From Luscinia megarhynchos (Eukaryota; Chordata; Aves; Passeriformes; Turdidae), in contig CM067566.1 in NCBI GenBank assembly GCA_034336665.1, forward strand, positions 27,806,330 to 27,870,329: a stretch of DNA of 64,000 nt. Reading direction: 5' to 3'. Below are positions 13,101 through 28,317 of this stretch, piece by piece. Under the pieces are notes generated by a model that was not told the DNA's origin, did no database searches, and saw only the letters and a list, made by a program, of their open reading frames with translations. Both the position numbers and the translations under genes were made by a program. The stretch's first letter is position 1. Each line of letters opens with the position of its first letter.

Positions 13101-16100
13101 AGCTAAATCTTCTAATTCACAAATTTTGTATTGGTCAGCAATACAATTTTTAGTGGTCCTGTTCTGGGTGAAGCTATTTTTGAATAGGACTGTATGTCAC
13201 ACATAGGATCAAGGTTGGGATGCAAGATACTTAAAGGTAGCTGATCACAAATGAGAGGGAAAAAATAATGGTATTTTACAGAGATCCAGTTATAAGAGTG
13301 TTTGTGGACACAAGGTCTAAAAGCATAAATGGTGCTATTGGACAGAAAATTAAGTGACAGAAAATTAGAAATCAAAACGTCTTTGTGCAGAGCAGGTGAA
13401 GTTTCTTCAAAATGTGTGCAACACATCTCTGGCATATTAGAAAGATATATACACTAGAGATATTTCTCACAATAAATCCACATCACTACAAAATAACCTG
13501 TTCCTTTTTTCCCCTATTATCTTAACAGGTCAACTTTTATCTGCTTTTTCATAGATTTAAACATAGTTTCTATAACATGAGAAGTCATATTTCTTTTCTT
13601 CTTTAGTTTTTTTTTTTTCCTAAAGCATATTGACACAAAACAGCTGTACAGAGCTTAGAAACCAAATTCAGAAGTGCCACCATACTTTTGATTTGTTTTG
13701 AGACTTACATTCTTCCCCTTTATTATCATTTTATATAGATTTTTAGAATTTATATTCCAGTCTTTTCTCAGGCAGTCTAAAACCCAAGAACTTTGATTAT
13801 TCTCACCTTCTTCTAAACCTTCTCCAGCTGGTTTCATTTCTGCACTGGTAGAGCTGTGTCCAGGACACAGTATGCCACCAGAAACCTCAAAAATGGTAAG
13901 AGAACAAAAAAGATTATTTCATATAGCTGGTAAAAGCTCTGATCTGCTTTTGTCTATTTTATCCCTTTTATTTGGAGAGCTTTTTTGTTGATTTTTTTTG
14001 GGAGGTTGTTTGGTTTTTTTAAATGTATAACTTCCTTCAACCTTCTGTTACCTTACCCTTCATAGGGGGCTTGGTGACAAACTCAAGGTTGATAATATCT
14101 AATCCAATCCTATGTCTCAAACCAAGGTATGGGATCAAGTTTTACCAAGGCCTACAAAAAATTACATTTTATTGCAGGAAAAAAGACACCAAAACTAAAA
14201 AGCTGACTTTTAATGATATTTGTTTATTCAGTTTTAAACAGGGGGAAAAAGAAAAAAGAAGCAATTTTTCTGGGGACACATAAATGAATTCTATCCCTGA
14301 GTTGTGGAAATGTCTGTTCTATCACTTCAATTTTATGGTACTAAAACCAGATTATTGTTTTTATTTTACAATGTGTACTTACTCTGTATAAAATCTAAGT
14401 ATATATAGATATTAAATAATCTTATTAAGATTATATGCAAAGCAAATTTAAAAATATGGGTAGATATTGCATAGTCTACCTGATATGTAAAGCTTTGTGA
14501 AGTTCTTTATTCTCTTGGACTTGGTGTGTCACATGATATTATCTTCAATAATTTTAGTAATATAGATGACAGTAGTTGCTTTACAGGATTAGCAAGTGCT
14601 AAATTCAAAGTGTTAACGACACTATTGGTTCACAAGAAAAAGATGAATATGTCTCTTTTGACAGTCTCTTTTCAACCTACATTTTGAATATTTTCTATTT
14701 GAATGAAATATAAATTTTCTCTTTCATGAAGGGTACCACACAAAATTTATTTCAGATTATTTTTTTTATTTGCAATTCATAAGAGGAATGATATAATGAA
14801 AATTAAATTATGCAAATTTACTTTTTATAAAGAAAGGTGCCTTAGGTACTAAAATAATAAATAAAAATATGAAAAGGCAGAAGAACATTGTATGCATATA
14901 GAAATTACTTCATCTTTCAATGCTGACCTTGTTGCTATGATAAAAACCAGCTAATACCATGAAAATGACAACTTTTTTTTTTTCTTTTTTTTTCTAAACT
15001 CCATCAGATTTTTAAAGATCTTTACAGCATTTTGGAATTAAATTCAAATGTGAGCAAGATATGTTGTGAATGCCTGCTTCTAGCAGGAAAAAATGCTTTG
15101 CTGGTCACTGACATTGTCATTGCCTCAGTTTTGCCCTCTGAGATACTATTATCTAACTATTGCCTCTTAAAAGACTTAACAACAGATTTATCAGCTGTCA
15201 AAACCCCAAAATCTAAAACACCCCCCCAGCCAGTCCCCAAACCCTACCAAAACACAAGCTAAAGCCATATTCTTACTCACAGAGAAAGAAAAAGACATTC
15301 TTGCCATCAGAATGCCAGCAATTAAGGATTTTAGTTAGGCAATGTCATAATTATAAGAATTAATGCTACACCACTGTCTAAACTAGTAATTAAAAAAACA
15401 AAGCAATGAAACATTACCAAACAATAAAATTACATTGTTTGAAAGGATGTTGTAAATTTCTAGTGCTTATGTTTTATTGTGATGGGACTCAGTTACAAAC
15501 CAAAAAAAATTTTTAATGCCCTTATTAAGGTCATAGTTTACGTATCTGTGTTACTTTTTTTTCACAAAGATTTAAATACACAGATGGTATTTAAAAGTGA
15601 CAATAATTTTTCCAGTTTTAAGAAGAAACTTTTTTTCAATATTTTCTACAATATTTAGCAAAAGCTGAAGTACTTTCTAAAAAATAAAATATCTGAAAAT
15701 ACTATTTCTCATATTTGAGATCTATTTCTCAGATCCCCATAGAGCAACATTCCTCAGTCTGAAAGGTCACAACTACAAATAAATCAGAACTGTCACCAGC
15801 TAGAGCATCATGCTGATAAAAGAAATAAAACAATTTATGGAGCTATCCTTCTCACAACAAGCCTTTGTCAGACTGTCATCTATCTAACTTTAAACAGTTC
15901 TTTGCAGAATACCATTTTACTTTTCTTCAACAGTGGCTTTTCCTGTAAGTGTCCATTATGAACTTTCCATTTATCAAAATATAGAGATCAAGTTTGGGAC
16001 ACCTTTGATGGAGTCTTTCATGTTGCTTATCTATGTATTTTACTGCCATTTCAACACTAAAGGGTCAGACAGAAGAATTAATGTATTCATATTTTAATAA

Positions 16101-16936
16101 TTGATACAGGTTTACATAAATGTTAGATGTTATGAAACTTTTATAACTGGATGTTTTTCCAGTGACCCCCAGAGAGAATCTGTCAGAAAAAAAAATCTGC
16201 TTATGAACAATGCAAATAAATGAATTTTTATTATTTTTCCACCTTATGCATTAGCATAGCACAGATGTTCTTGGTTTCACAGCTTCTAACACTTGCCTTC
16301 CTCCCATCTGTCTTTATTTTAAACGTTCTTAGGTAAAATTATATTTTGTCACTAAAATTTTCCATTTGAAACTAAAATGTCCATTCCGTTTTTTACATCA
16401 ATTCCTCTAATGTGGCTTTTCCTGATGTTCATTACGAAAATTTTATTTTTAATAGTGCTTCCCTTCATGAAGGCAGAATTTATTCTAAAATTTTTCACTG
16501 CATGTGATGTAGAGCTTTATAATAAAAATCACACCAGCTTTTGTGGCATGTTCTCATTAAAGAAGTTATCCAAGGTAGTTCACAAAATGAGCTTCCAGGA
16601 TTTAGATTTAAGTGGAACTCCACACCCTGAAAGTTACATGAAACTTTGTCAACTTTCAGCACTCTCCCAGTCCTTCACTATTAAGCTGAGAAGTAACAAA
16701 GTCAAGTTTTAGCATAGGTGATTTAGTTTAATTTTCTAAGTTCAGTCCTGCTGGAAGCAGACTTGCACTTTAACAACCTTGTTAAAGTTAATGCATTTCT
16801 ACTCGTATTGATAGCAACCACAGTGGTGTTTGTTATGCTGAGATCTAATTCTTTCCTTGGAGTACAGCTTCAGTACATTATTAAGACTTTCAGACAGGAT
16901 AATTGAAAATCTATTGAAAACTCCTTCATACTGTGG

Positions 16937-17045
16937 GGGGCTTGGTGTTTGTTTCATTTTGTTTTGCTTTGGTTTTGTCTTTTTGTTGATGTTTATTGTT
17001 TTTTTTTTGTTTTAAATTTTGCTTTGTTTCGATTTTTTGTTGTTT
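16937..17045 (+). repeat. T/TG-rich low-complexity tract
   Basis: T runs separated by single G or GG, with occasional C, over roughly 110 bases. It has the same style as the tract near 10.1 kb. There is no coding or transposon signature. Confidence 0.8.
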
Positions 17046-20000
17046 TTAAATTTTATGGCAGTAAGCATATATGTTATGAAGCAATTTCTAAAATTTTAGA
17101 TTATTTGGAATTAAAATTTATGCTAACAATAAACAGTCCTCTTAAGTATAATTAATTTCTAGAGAAGACAGGAGAAAAATGCTTCAGAATCTAGCATCAT
17201 TGGATTTAATTGCTTAAAAGCAAAGTGTTTTTACAGCCTTAGATGCCTGTGCAGAAAGGGAAACTGTGCTATGTTCAACAATTCTTTTTTTTTTGGTGGA
17301 TTAAAATTAAAAAAACTCTCACTCAACCAAAATAAAAAAAAATAAAAAAAAGAAGAAAAAACAACAAACCCAACCCTGCTTGATATTCAATTCAGGCTCA
17401 ACCTTTATTTTATAAAGCTGTAATAGAACACCAATGTGCACTTTGGCTTATTCTTGAGGACATAGCAAGGGGATACATGAGGGAAGGTTATTATCCATCT
17501 GAAGTTCTAACTATGAAAGCTGGAGCTGTTAAAGAGTGGGAAAACAACTTATCTGAGATATCCCTCCAGAACTGGGGGATAAACATTTCAAGCAAAATAT
17601 CAGTTGCCATAAGTGTCTTACAGGGATCATACTGCTCACTGGACCCAGGAAAGCAGCAAGAGCACAGAAATACCATAGGAGAAAAGGATACCAAGTGTTT
17701 ATTGGCCTACTTATTTTATTATGTGTTCAAATATTATGTGTGATTTTTTAAATAAGGCTTGGCTGGATAAAGACAGTACAACAATTTATTTAATTTATTT
17801 AATTACATTTAGATGATTATATCAAATACTTTTGTCGAAATAAGGTATGATATGAAAGATGAGACTGAGCTTCACACCCACCAAGGCACAGGTAAGAGAG
17901 GGAAGTAGCTGTTTTGCTTAAATGGAGGAGCTGTTTCTAGGAAAGTCAATTATTAGTTGCATATAGAACCTGCACTTCTCAGACAGAAATTTCTGACAGG
18001 AGAACTGTTAGAGTCATTTGCTGAGTGAGTTGATATTAAGGGACAATATGGAAAAAAAATTAAAAATTAAACAGAAACCCTGAAGGACTCCAGGAATGGT
18101 TTCTCTACCAATGCTGCATTTTGGCAGGAGTGGAGTTTATCTCATGACTACAATGTGAGATGAGATATATTCAGACATCAGACGTTCTGATGAAATCAAT
18201 TATCCAGATGTCCACAGCAAGTCAGATGAATATAGAGCAAGACATCTTTTGGATATGATCCTGGCAAAAAGCAGGTGAGCACAGTTTCCTTTGTCTCTTA
18301 AATCTGAAGATTTCTCACTGGGCTGTCTCAATCTGCTCTTGCAGAAATTGAAGGTACATATAAAAAAATACATATTTGCATTACACATTTACATACAAAA
18401 ATACATATTTTTAACCTGACTTGACCTAAGCACAGCTTTGCAGATCTTAGCAGTAAGATTTCCCCTATCCAAAGCCAAGGCAGATCTGTGACCCTTGTTC
18501 AAGTGACCAGGATTTCCAGCAATTTATGCAGAAGCTCTGCATTCCTAGTTTGTGAGCTTACACCACAAGGATTTGCAGAGAGAAAATTTCAGTTTTGGTA
18601 ACTTGGGGTAACTAGGAATATTCACACATGAATAGGGCAGTCAGAAGTATGTCTGAACTTTTACACTCTTGAGGGGCTTTGACACACAAGGCAAAACCAA
18701 AAACAAGCAAATAAAAAACCCCTCAAAATGAGATCTTGTGAAATTTTTGTTGACCCAAAGGTTTTTTTTTCCTCACCAAATATTATACTATTAATGCATG
18801 ACAGCAAGAGACAGTTATCACTGTAGCACAGCAAGGGACTATAGCTAGGAATTAAAGAAGAGCAAATTCCTACTCAACTATACTGCCAGCACGAGAGCAA
18901 CCACCATGTCTGTGTATTTTATTGGCTTCACAAACTCATGTCATTTGTTGAATCATTTACTTTTGAATTTTGGTGTGAAAGTACTTATCAAACACACTTG
19001 ACTGGGATTTTTTTCTTTGAAATAATTTCAACTTATGAACTGACTTAGTTGGAGAGAGTCTGCTTTTGAAAATAAATAGGTAGAAACATTTTTCTTTAGG
19101 ATGGTAAACACATCACCAATTATTGAGTAGGCTTTATGTTTTGGGCAACCCTTCTGAGCCAACTCTTGTCTGCTAAGACAAATGGAGACTTATAATCACG
19201 TGCCATCTTTGTCTTTGATGAGAATGAACTGAGGAAATAAGGAAAAATTAATCAAGTGTGGGTTTACATGCATCTTGGTGTTGGAGCTGACATTTTCCAG
19301 CTTCCAGGTAAGTGCAGTATGTGAACAAGCATTCTGCAATAACTTTCAGATGTTAAACAATCAAGACAGACATCATTTCAGAGGAGAATTTATAACTCCT
19401 TAAAATAATTTCCACGTTACATTAAGGAGCCCAGTTTATGGACACTTCTTTTGAATATCTTCTATTGTAATTATTGGCAATGATGGTAAGAAATTAAGTC
19501 ATAGTCTCCAGCACAATTTTGATGAATATGCTATAGGGTATAGGACTTTATGGGGCTATAATTCATTCTACAGTATTCATTCACATGCAGTTAATGATGA
19601 TTAGCTGCATCTGAAATGATGACCAGGCTATTAACAATAGGGTTTGATTTTCATTAAAATTGAAGGTAAAAGAAGGAAGCATTAATTTATTAAGAAGTAC
19701 TAACTGAAACACCTTTCCATGTATTCCTCTCATTTTAAAATTATAAGAGCTTAATCACATTTCTAAGTAAAAACAATACAATAAGATCTGATATGCATGT
19801 GCATATTTTCCTATGGAGCTATAATATTAAGGGAGAATTTTGCACTTTGTCCTGGTCAGCAAGATATTGGTATGTTCTGCAAGAGCTATAAAAACATCCT
19901 ATAAATTATAACCAAGTCCTACAATATATCTTGAATTGTATTACTCTGAAAATTACTGGTACTCACAGTGTAGATTTCAATGCATATTTTAGAAAGAGCA

Positions 20001-21740
20001 ATTACAAAGATATGGTCTAGTTAAGTTTTTTATTTGATGAAACAACTACTGAGGTTTTAAGATCATACTATGGAGATTTTGTAGCTTTATCAAGAGTGAA
20101 AATTATTATGATACTGTATATAAAGATTTAATGTGGTAATCTGAATTGAATAAGTAAAGCCTTTTACGAGCAATTCATGGAATGTCTGTTTAGCTGAGAT
20201 GTTTAATGATCTTTTAGAAACTGAGGTCATTTTGACATGGGGATACTTGAAGCTTAAGAAAACATTAACAGGTACTGAAATTTCTTAAGAAGCAAGTGCA
20301 CCTTCAGTGATCTCAGAACAGTTTTTACTTTTTCCAGTGATGAATTTGTCCCGGATTGCCTCAGTGCATCTGAGGTTTGGGAAGCCATAAACCATGTTTA
20401 TTTTTTGGCCATGACAATGAATCGCTGTTTACATCTCCTACTTCCTTAATCCTGACTCATGGTTTTGCACACCTACCTCAGCTGGTTGGTGACACATTAT
20501 GAGCAGGACAACTTCCCAACAGCCTCACTGCATAATACAGATCACCTTTCCAACTCAACCCCAGCTTATGTTACATGAGCAATTCAACCTTGTGTTGTGC
20601 TTCAATATTGAATCTTACCAGAATACAGAATAGTGGCAGGGTATTTTTTTCCTGTTAGTGTTTGCAAGTCAAATATACAACGTTTTTCTTTGAAAATATG
20701 AAACTACACTTATCTTTTTTCACCTTGCATTGATCAGGCTGATGTCACCCCACATTCTCCAGCTTCTGCAGTTTTTAAATAACCCGTGATTTATTAAGAA
20801 AAGGCTTTCTGATAAATATTCTTTTGTAAAGTTTATTCATACTCACTGAAAACTGTATTTTAAACTGTATGAACTCTTCCTTCCCTTACAACCTTTAGTA
20901 TTAAAATAGATTTTCTATTTTTATTTTTTTTTTTTTTAACCTTGTAAGAAGCTTTAAGTCAGATTGACACCTTATTCTAGTCTCTGACCTGCAGGAAGAA
21001 AGCCTTTCTTGTAGTTCTCAGAAATCTGATATTTAATTCTTTTATTGCCTGGTTTCCACTGACAAGGTGCTAAATGCATACAAACATGCCCTGGCCAAAT
21101 AAAGGTAGTGTGTTTGCAATGACACTAAGTCATAGAGCAGAAGGTCAGATACCATTCTGAATTCTAGTCATGAAAGGACAGGGAGGAATTATTAGCTATT
21201 CAAAAATGCATATCATCAGCATCCATAATGCTAGTCCACAAACAAACATTATTATCGATGTTCTGCTCTTGGAAACTTGATTAAAAAACATAATCTAATA
21301 AAAAAATCCTTCATGTAATTACTAGAGTGCACTGGTGGGTGAACACATGTTGATTTCATTTACATCTTTGTTTCACTCAATTCTCATATCACATTCAAGA
21401 TATTTCAGAAAAAAAAGTTTGAGCAGTCATGTAAAAGAAAAAATATGTATTTTTGTTGGCTTATAACTTATGAATAATATTATCTATATTTTAATTTATT
21501 TCTCCAACAGAGCAGAATGCAAGAAGATCAAATAATCCATTGCAGTTAATTGAGTTAATATGTACTTGACATTAACTACAGTGCTGAAATAATTGTTATT
21601 AGTGTTTTCATATGCCCTCGATCTGCATCATGCAGCCTGCAGAATCTCATACCCTCAGTAACCAGAAATTTGCTTTGAAGAACTCGGACTTCTGGTAGTC
21701 TCCAGACATATGTGAAGTTGGTTCTTAAATAGCTGTATAT

Positions 21741-21790
21741 GATGCATATGTGTATGTGTATGTGTATGTATATGTATATGTATACACATG
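21741..21790. repeat. (TATG/TGTATG)n microsatellite
   Basis: An alternating purine-pyrimidine tract built from ATGTGTATGTG and TATG units, ending in TATACACATGATG. It is about 50 bases long and imperfect. Likely length-polymorphic. Confidence 0.85.
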
Positions 21791-24700
21791 ATGCAGCATG
21801 TATTCAGTGATACACAGAGATGCTACCAACATCCTACACAAAACACTGTACAAAATGCACTCTGACTAGCAAGGACTGTCTGTGCAGTGCCCCTTTAGTG
21901 AAGATGTTTTGCTTTCAGCCCCACAGCTAGCAAACCACCAGCTGCCCTGTATATTTCTCTGACATATTGTTCTGCACAGGGACTAGCATCAGAATGCTGG
22001 CTTGTCTCTGGTCTAGAAAATAATCCTGGTATGTAGATGCAGTCATTGTGTCAAGTGCAACAGTCATTTTCCTGTCAACCTTTTCCATTTACATAAATGG
22101 AAATATATGGCACAAATGGTCTGGAGCACATGGCTCTTCTAGCTGTCTTCTACATGCATGTGGGGGTATTGGCTATAAATATAACCCCATGCCTAGCTGA
22201 GAACATGAGGTGTTCAGAGACTGCATCTATTTACACAAGTTGCAAAAGCTAGTTGAAATCAGCTGGGGTCCTGTCTTGCAGCCTCAGGGTTGGCACATAT
22301 AATAACCATGTGATTTCATTTGAGCCCTATTCTCAGCTGCAAATGAAAAGTAGACTTCACATAGTGAAAGTGGGGCTGGAGGCTGCTTTGTGTTCTTCAG
22401 TTAGAATTGTTCAATTGCTTTGATAGTTATTTTAAGAAAATCAAAGTTCTTCCACAGGAAACAACATTCATGACTGTGTGGTCTAAATTTACCCAGTGCC
22501 AGCTTCATCTCAATAAACTCATGTGACTCAGCATTCTGCTGAAAGGTGCTCTAACAACTTAACAGAAATCTTCCATGGATTTCTGTCACTTGAAAACAAA
22601 AAGTTTTCCTGTGTCCTGATGGACACAGAGATCATGGTAATATAGTTGTAGTAATTTTAGGTCTGATAAATCTAATTGATTTCAATATCAATGTGCATAT
22701 AATCCACATTCTAGGAGCAAAAATTTCCAACACAAAACTTTTATACTGAGATATTGTAATATTCTCTCTCCCATTCCTTTATAGTCAAATCTCAAGAGAA
22801 AGAACCTACATTTATCTTATCTCCTAGTCATCACCAGGGAAATTGTAAAGCTTAGTAAGAAAGGCAGGGAGGAAATCCAAAGTTTACTTTTGGAATGAGG
22901 AAAAAAGAAAGTTTTCTACACAATACTATGCTGCAATCAGTTGGAAGTATCGAAGTAATAAAGAAGAATTTTTTCAGATTTTTTATCATGCAATGTTTAC
23001 ATAATAAAATATATACTTAGTAGTTCTTACTTTTGACAAAAGACCTATTTTACTGTAACTAAAATACAAACTTGTAATTCTGTTAACCCTATAAAATAAA
23101 TTTAATGAAGGTTGACACTGGGAATGTGACAGTCATATGAAGCAGGTACAGAAAATCATTTAAATTGACACAAATGTGGGACTAATATGTGGGACTTATC
23201 AAAAAATGTATTTTTCCCCGTGATTTTCACAGTTTCCAAAAGAAAAAATGCAGAAAGGCACCACAAACAACTGTGATAGAGTTCAGTAAGCTAAGATCTT
23301 AAAATATTCTTTCCAGGCAGTAGTTGGTTGGTTGGATCATAATTTTCACATATTGCTGAAAGTGCATGCTATGTTTAAAAAGGATGTTTCTGAGAAACAT
23401 CCATGGAAAAGAAACTTTCCTGTTTGCTGGATTGATTGGGACAAAGCAGGAAAAGGAGAGTTTAGGCCTTGGACTGGAGAAAGCCTCTTTTTTAAAAGCT
23501 GGCCAGAGGAGGAAGAATGAATGTAAAGGTGGAGGGTGACTGAGCTTGTCTATGGCAAGAACAGATCCCTAACCCAGCAATAGCACTGAGGACATTTTCC
23601 TGAGGACTCAGAGGAAATGAAACAAATCCAGGAATGCACTGAAACCTTCAGGGCACACTGGGCAGAGGCAAAACCTGTTTACAAATTGTCTAGAATACTG
23701 CTGTCTTTTAGTAGACCTGAGTTTTATTTTTTGCTCTCAGAGCTACTAGATTTCTGTTTGCTTTCCCCCAAAGGCTAACAGGATGAGCTGGCAAGGCTTT
23801 GGTGTGGTCACTTTTAAAGAAGGTGGTGCAGTCTCTTCAAAATTCTGACCAACACGAGGGTTTGTTATATAGACAACAAAGATTAAAATCAAACCAGTGT
23901 CTAAACCAGAGTTAGATGTACCTAGTGACCTCTAGAAAGAATGTTAATTAAAATGTTCATTTGAACAGTATCAGTTTCTTCAGTCTGGGTTTGTTAGGTG
24001 TGCCCTAAATGACTTTGGCCTGTTTCTCCTGTTTGACAGATATCAAGAAATCATTATCTTTGAAATCACTTCACAAAGAAAAAAGTTGTCTTGAATTTCT
24101 GTTCAGTTACTCCAGTTTGAGATTAATTCTCAACTTTCAAAAAATGTAACAGTTTAGGAAAGCAAGCACTATTGGGATTGCTGTGGTTGCTCTGCCTTAC
24201 TTGGCTTTACAGTGTATGTTTGCTTTATAATGTTACCAAGCTTAGCTGTCTTCAGAAGTAGCATATTCATTGTAATAGCTAACAAAATAAGATAAAGCTA
24301 TCATGTGCAAATGTCAATGCAGAAGGATTTTGATTAGGGCACTAAATGGAAGTTCAACAGCAGTCATTGTGTGATACAGGTTGCAGCTGTCCTGTGGAAC
24401 AGCTCTGTGAGAGCCTCATCCTGCAGCAGCCTGAGGGGCTGAACAGAGATCACTATGCTTTCCTGACATTAAATAAATAAGTCTGCCCATCACAGCTATC
24501 TTATCTCAATCTGATAAAGTATACACTGTGAGGATCAAAGGCCTTCTAAAAACCATTAAAAAAAAACAAACAAAAAAAGATTTTTATCACTTAGACTAAA
24601 TAAGATATCCAGAGTAACTGTTCTCAAAATATTTGGAACTGTATTTTCATTTATTTAAGCAGAATTTCTGAAAAATCTTTGCATACATGAAAAGAATAAT

Positions 24701-25644
24701 AGTATTTTTACTGGGGTCTGTTGAATATGTCATGTGCATAACTTTCCATGATATGTAAAACCAGCACAAAATTTTGATTCACTGGAGAATATATTTAGGA
24801 AGCAATGTCAGTAACCTGGCAAGGGGGAATTCAAAATAATTTTAAAATCTCAAAGCAACCAAGCAACAAAAAAGGAAAAAAACTTGAAAATCTTAATGCC
24901 CCTGCATAGATGCTTAGAGCCCATGTCTGTACAGAACAAAGCATTCAGTATTTAGCAGTATTTTTTTTATAATCTTATCTACCCATTTTAATTAGAGATC
25001 AGTGAATTTCATCCAGCTTTGCTTGCCTTCTCCAGCATTCCAGTCACAGGGCAGACTAAAAATGTACTCATCTTTTTTTGGTTACTTTTGACAAGAAGCT
25101 GAGAAGTCTCTTGTGCTAGTCACTGATGGGGAAGATTTTTGAGACCTCGTGCAGTCCTTGCTGGGGATTGTTCCTGGTGTTTTCTCTCCTTGTTTGTCAA
25201 GCCCTGCTGCCTCCAAGGGGAAGAGACAGTGAACATTGCTCTGGGAGAGCAAAAAAACTTCAAAGGTACTGATGACCCTTTGCTTCTCAGATCAACTCTC
25301 ACATGTTGAGGATACTTTTTCTTATTTTTGTGGCAGACAACTAGCCTAACCAAGCAGGTTACAGCAGAAATGGCTATAGTTAAATACATATAAATTAATA
25401 AGATGAATATGTACTTCTGCTTCACCCATTGAAGCTTAAATCTGTAGCTGTACCAAGGAATTAATAGGGAAGCAGCATACCTCCAGAAAACAACTGCTGT
25501 GAGTTATGCTTATGTGCTGGATTTTTTCAGAGCAAATATTTACACCTTCAGACCAAATACAATAATCTTTATGCTCATCTTTATGGTATAGAGATGAGAA
25601 AAGAGACAGGAAAGAGAACTAGGTAGTGAAAAAACAGCATCAGG

Positions 25645-25750
25645 AAAAAAAAAAAAAAGAAAAAGTCACCAGAGAAATTTTAAGCTAAAATATGACCGTG
25701 TCTGGTGTCTTCACACTTCCCCAGGACAAAAAAAAAAAAAAAAAAAAAAA
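25645..25750 (+). repeat. Two poly-A tracts about 70 bases apart
   Basis: A run of 14 A at 25645-25658 is followed by an uninterrupted run of 23 A at 25728-25750. The sequence between them is ordinary. Poly-A could mark an integrated processed transcript, but no transcript-like sequence or target-site duplication was recognised upstream, so slippage-grown homopolymer is the simpler reading. Confidence 0.8.
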
Positions 25751-27545
25751 GTGTCACTAGGATTTTTGACTTGCCACATTTGTGTTAGTGTGGTGGAGCT
25801 CTCCTTGCAGGCTGGTCTTTCAGCAATATGGATTACTACTTGTAGGACCGACCCTGTTACCATGTGAGCTGTAACCACAGCACAGCTAAGGCACCAACTT
25901 CTTGGCCACCTGTAGCTAAACAGAAATTAACTTTAGCTGAACAAATTAAATATCAACATTTATTTTAATGTGGTCTAGACAATGACACCTGAATAACAGG
26001 AATACAACATACATATTCTTAATATTTTCAATAAATAGTAACACATTGTATTTTGCTGTATTTGTATGCTGTGGAGGACAATGGAAAAGATCTTTCAGAG
26101 GGGAGAAATTGTAGCAATACAAAAGTAATATGCAGAATCCATATGGGATTCTGAAAATGTTTTATGCAAATGCATAGTCAAAATTCTTTTATTCTGCAGC
26201 AAACCACTATTTGTAGTGCAGTACCTCTGAGCTAATGAAAATCTTACAGCCTTGATAATATTTCGTTCCCCCAACAGATTTTGATCATCATGCATTTCTT
26301 GAGCATTTCTGAGAAGGATAGGTTCTTCCTCTTTATTTCTTACCTAGACTGATAGTTTCAGATTCTTTTCCTGAAAAGTGCTGTCATTAATATGGGCAAT
26401 AAATTATGCAGCCATAAACTGCATTCTAGCCTGTGTTCAGAATGAGCATCTCTCATGTCTTTTGGGGAATGAACATAATATTTGCAACTATTTGTCCCAG
26501 AGCAGAAAAGTGCATTGCTACTGACTCTGCAGAATAAAGGATTGTAGAGTTTTAGTGCTGCTGTGGTGCCTACCAACTTTCTTCATGACTCAGACAAGAT
26601 GCAACATGCATTATAATTAATGTAGGTCTAGCCCTAGAATACTGTGCTTTTAGCACTTGTTGGTGCCCTTTGCATGACATAGTACTGGGTCTGATCATCA
26701 CTTCATCACCTTCTGCCACTTGTCAGATGCATTCAAATTTCATTGATGAATCAAGTTGGAAATCCTTTCAAAAATGTTATCACAGTTTTTAAAAATTTCT
26801 GCTTACAGAGAAGAGAGGAGGTTTGGCAGCAAAGTGTAAAAGGCATTTCCCAAAAAGATACTGCCTCCTGGCACAGCTTTTTAAAACACTGCTTTATAAA
26901 ATAGCCAGTTTTTAAAAAAATCTATATTTGAAACAAGTCTTCCTTCCCCACCCCACTCAGGTCCTAGAAATGTCTAGCTTGAGTCACTCATCAAAAAATA
27001 TCTATATATCTATGTAATTTATCCCATAGAGTATGCAGCCTTGCACTGGAGAGGTTACTGTACAAAATACAGTTTCCAAGTATAAAAAAATAATATTTCT
27101 GGAAGAAAAACCATCATTGTTATAGGTAAAATTAGTGACTACCTTGAATTTGTGCAGTTGTGTGTGGTCTAAGATTTCCTTTTTGTTTGGAATCTTGGAC
27201 TTATCTTTTTTTTTCCGTATCATGTCTGTGCCACTGTAACAACTCTCGCAGGATCTTAAAGCTTTTATCCAGCCTTCATATTTGTACTTATTTTTAACCT
27301 GACACCTTGAGCTGTCAGCTGTCTATTGAGATCCAATGGATTCCCACAGGACCATTCTCTGATGAGCAAAAAGCTGAACTTGGATGTGACCTCTGGACCT
27401 CTTCTTCGTTTTCCAGCTTGTTAGCAGAGTGTTCAAGTGCAGTCTGATAATAGACAGAAGCTATTGTTGTAGACCTATTTTGTGCTTTTCTCTGCCTGTG
27501 GTACCATTTATCGCTTGGTTACCTCATTACCTTACCTCTTGTTTT

Positions 27546-27592
27546 TTGTGGGTTTTTTTTTTTTTTTTTTGTTTGTTTGTTTTTTCTTTCTT
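27546..27592 (+). repeat. Poly-T / TTTG tract
   Basis: A T run of nearly 20 bases is followed by GTTTGTTTGTTTTTTC. Simple low-complexity sequence with no coding signature. Confidence 0.85.
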
Positions 27593-28317
27593 GAAGAAAA
27601 ATAAATTCTGCTCTAACAATACATGGGACATGAAAACTTTGCCTGTACACCTATGTGTGAAATACACTTTCTATGGAAAGGCTAGCAGAAAGGAAATTGC
27701 CACATCATACTTGAGAGAGAAAAAGAGAGAGAGAAAAATTTTCTGAACAGGAAAACTTTGTGCTATGCTGTGTTTTATATTGGTTTTACATACAGATATT
27801 TTTCTATTCTTAGATAAGTATTGTGAATATTTTTTAATAAATACATTAGTAGAGACAAACCTGAGTTTAAATAAAAATGCAAATGAATTCAAAATAGATT
27901 TTAGTTTGAGGGAGAAGGTAATATAGGTATATATTAAAGTTATTCCCAGCTGGCATATATGTAGTTGAGTAGCAGAATTTTTTTCCCCTGCCTCTGTTAA
28001 ATTGAAAAGTTCTAAGAATTATCAGCTAAAAATCCCAGCTCCCTACTTGTATAGTGCAGGTAACTTTGCCCTAAGGAAGTCTGTGAGATGGTTATAGCTC
28101 ATGTACTGTATACTGTACCATATCTTAATTTTTTTTTTCCTCTGAGGCAAAACTCAACTCTGAAGCAAGCAATGAGACTGGGACAAGAGTCACTGTGCTT
28201 TCAAATACAAGAGTTGTTTGAAATCCCATTGCAATTATTTCTATTTTTGTTTTTAAGCTTTGCAATTTCTTTGAACTTATAGGCTACAAAGAAAAAAGTT
28301 CTGAAATCAAGTTTGCT

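Larger units (their letters stand above)
8396..21740. other. Long AT-rich non-coding stretch
   Basis: No gene, RNA gene or dated transposon was recognised in this 13 kb. Low-complexity tracts are the only structure seen. T/TG-rich runs on the + strand lie at about 10029-10138, 11214-11241, 13982-14022 and 16937-17045. Poly-T runs lie near 13605-13620, 14975-14995 and 20920-20938. A short AT alternation is near 9925-9945, and an A-rich run at about 17330-17365. Open frames do not exceed 111 codons and none resembles a known protein. Confidence 0.55.
21791..28317. other. AT-rich non-coding stretch with poly-A and poly-T runs
   Basis: No gene was recognised. The visible structure is two poly-A tracts near 25.65 and 25.74 kb, an A/C-rich run at about 24558-24580 and a long poly-T/TTTG tract at about 27546-27592. 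The open frame of 101 codons on - at 25120-25425 and that of 105 codons on + at 27429-27746 show no known domain. The second one runs through the poly-T tract. Confidence 0.55.

Noticed and set aside
25645..25750. Poly-A tracts as the tail of a processed pseudogene
   Set aside because: No transcript-like sequence upstream and no flanking target duplication was recognised.
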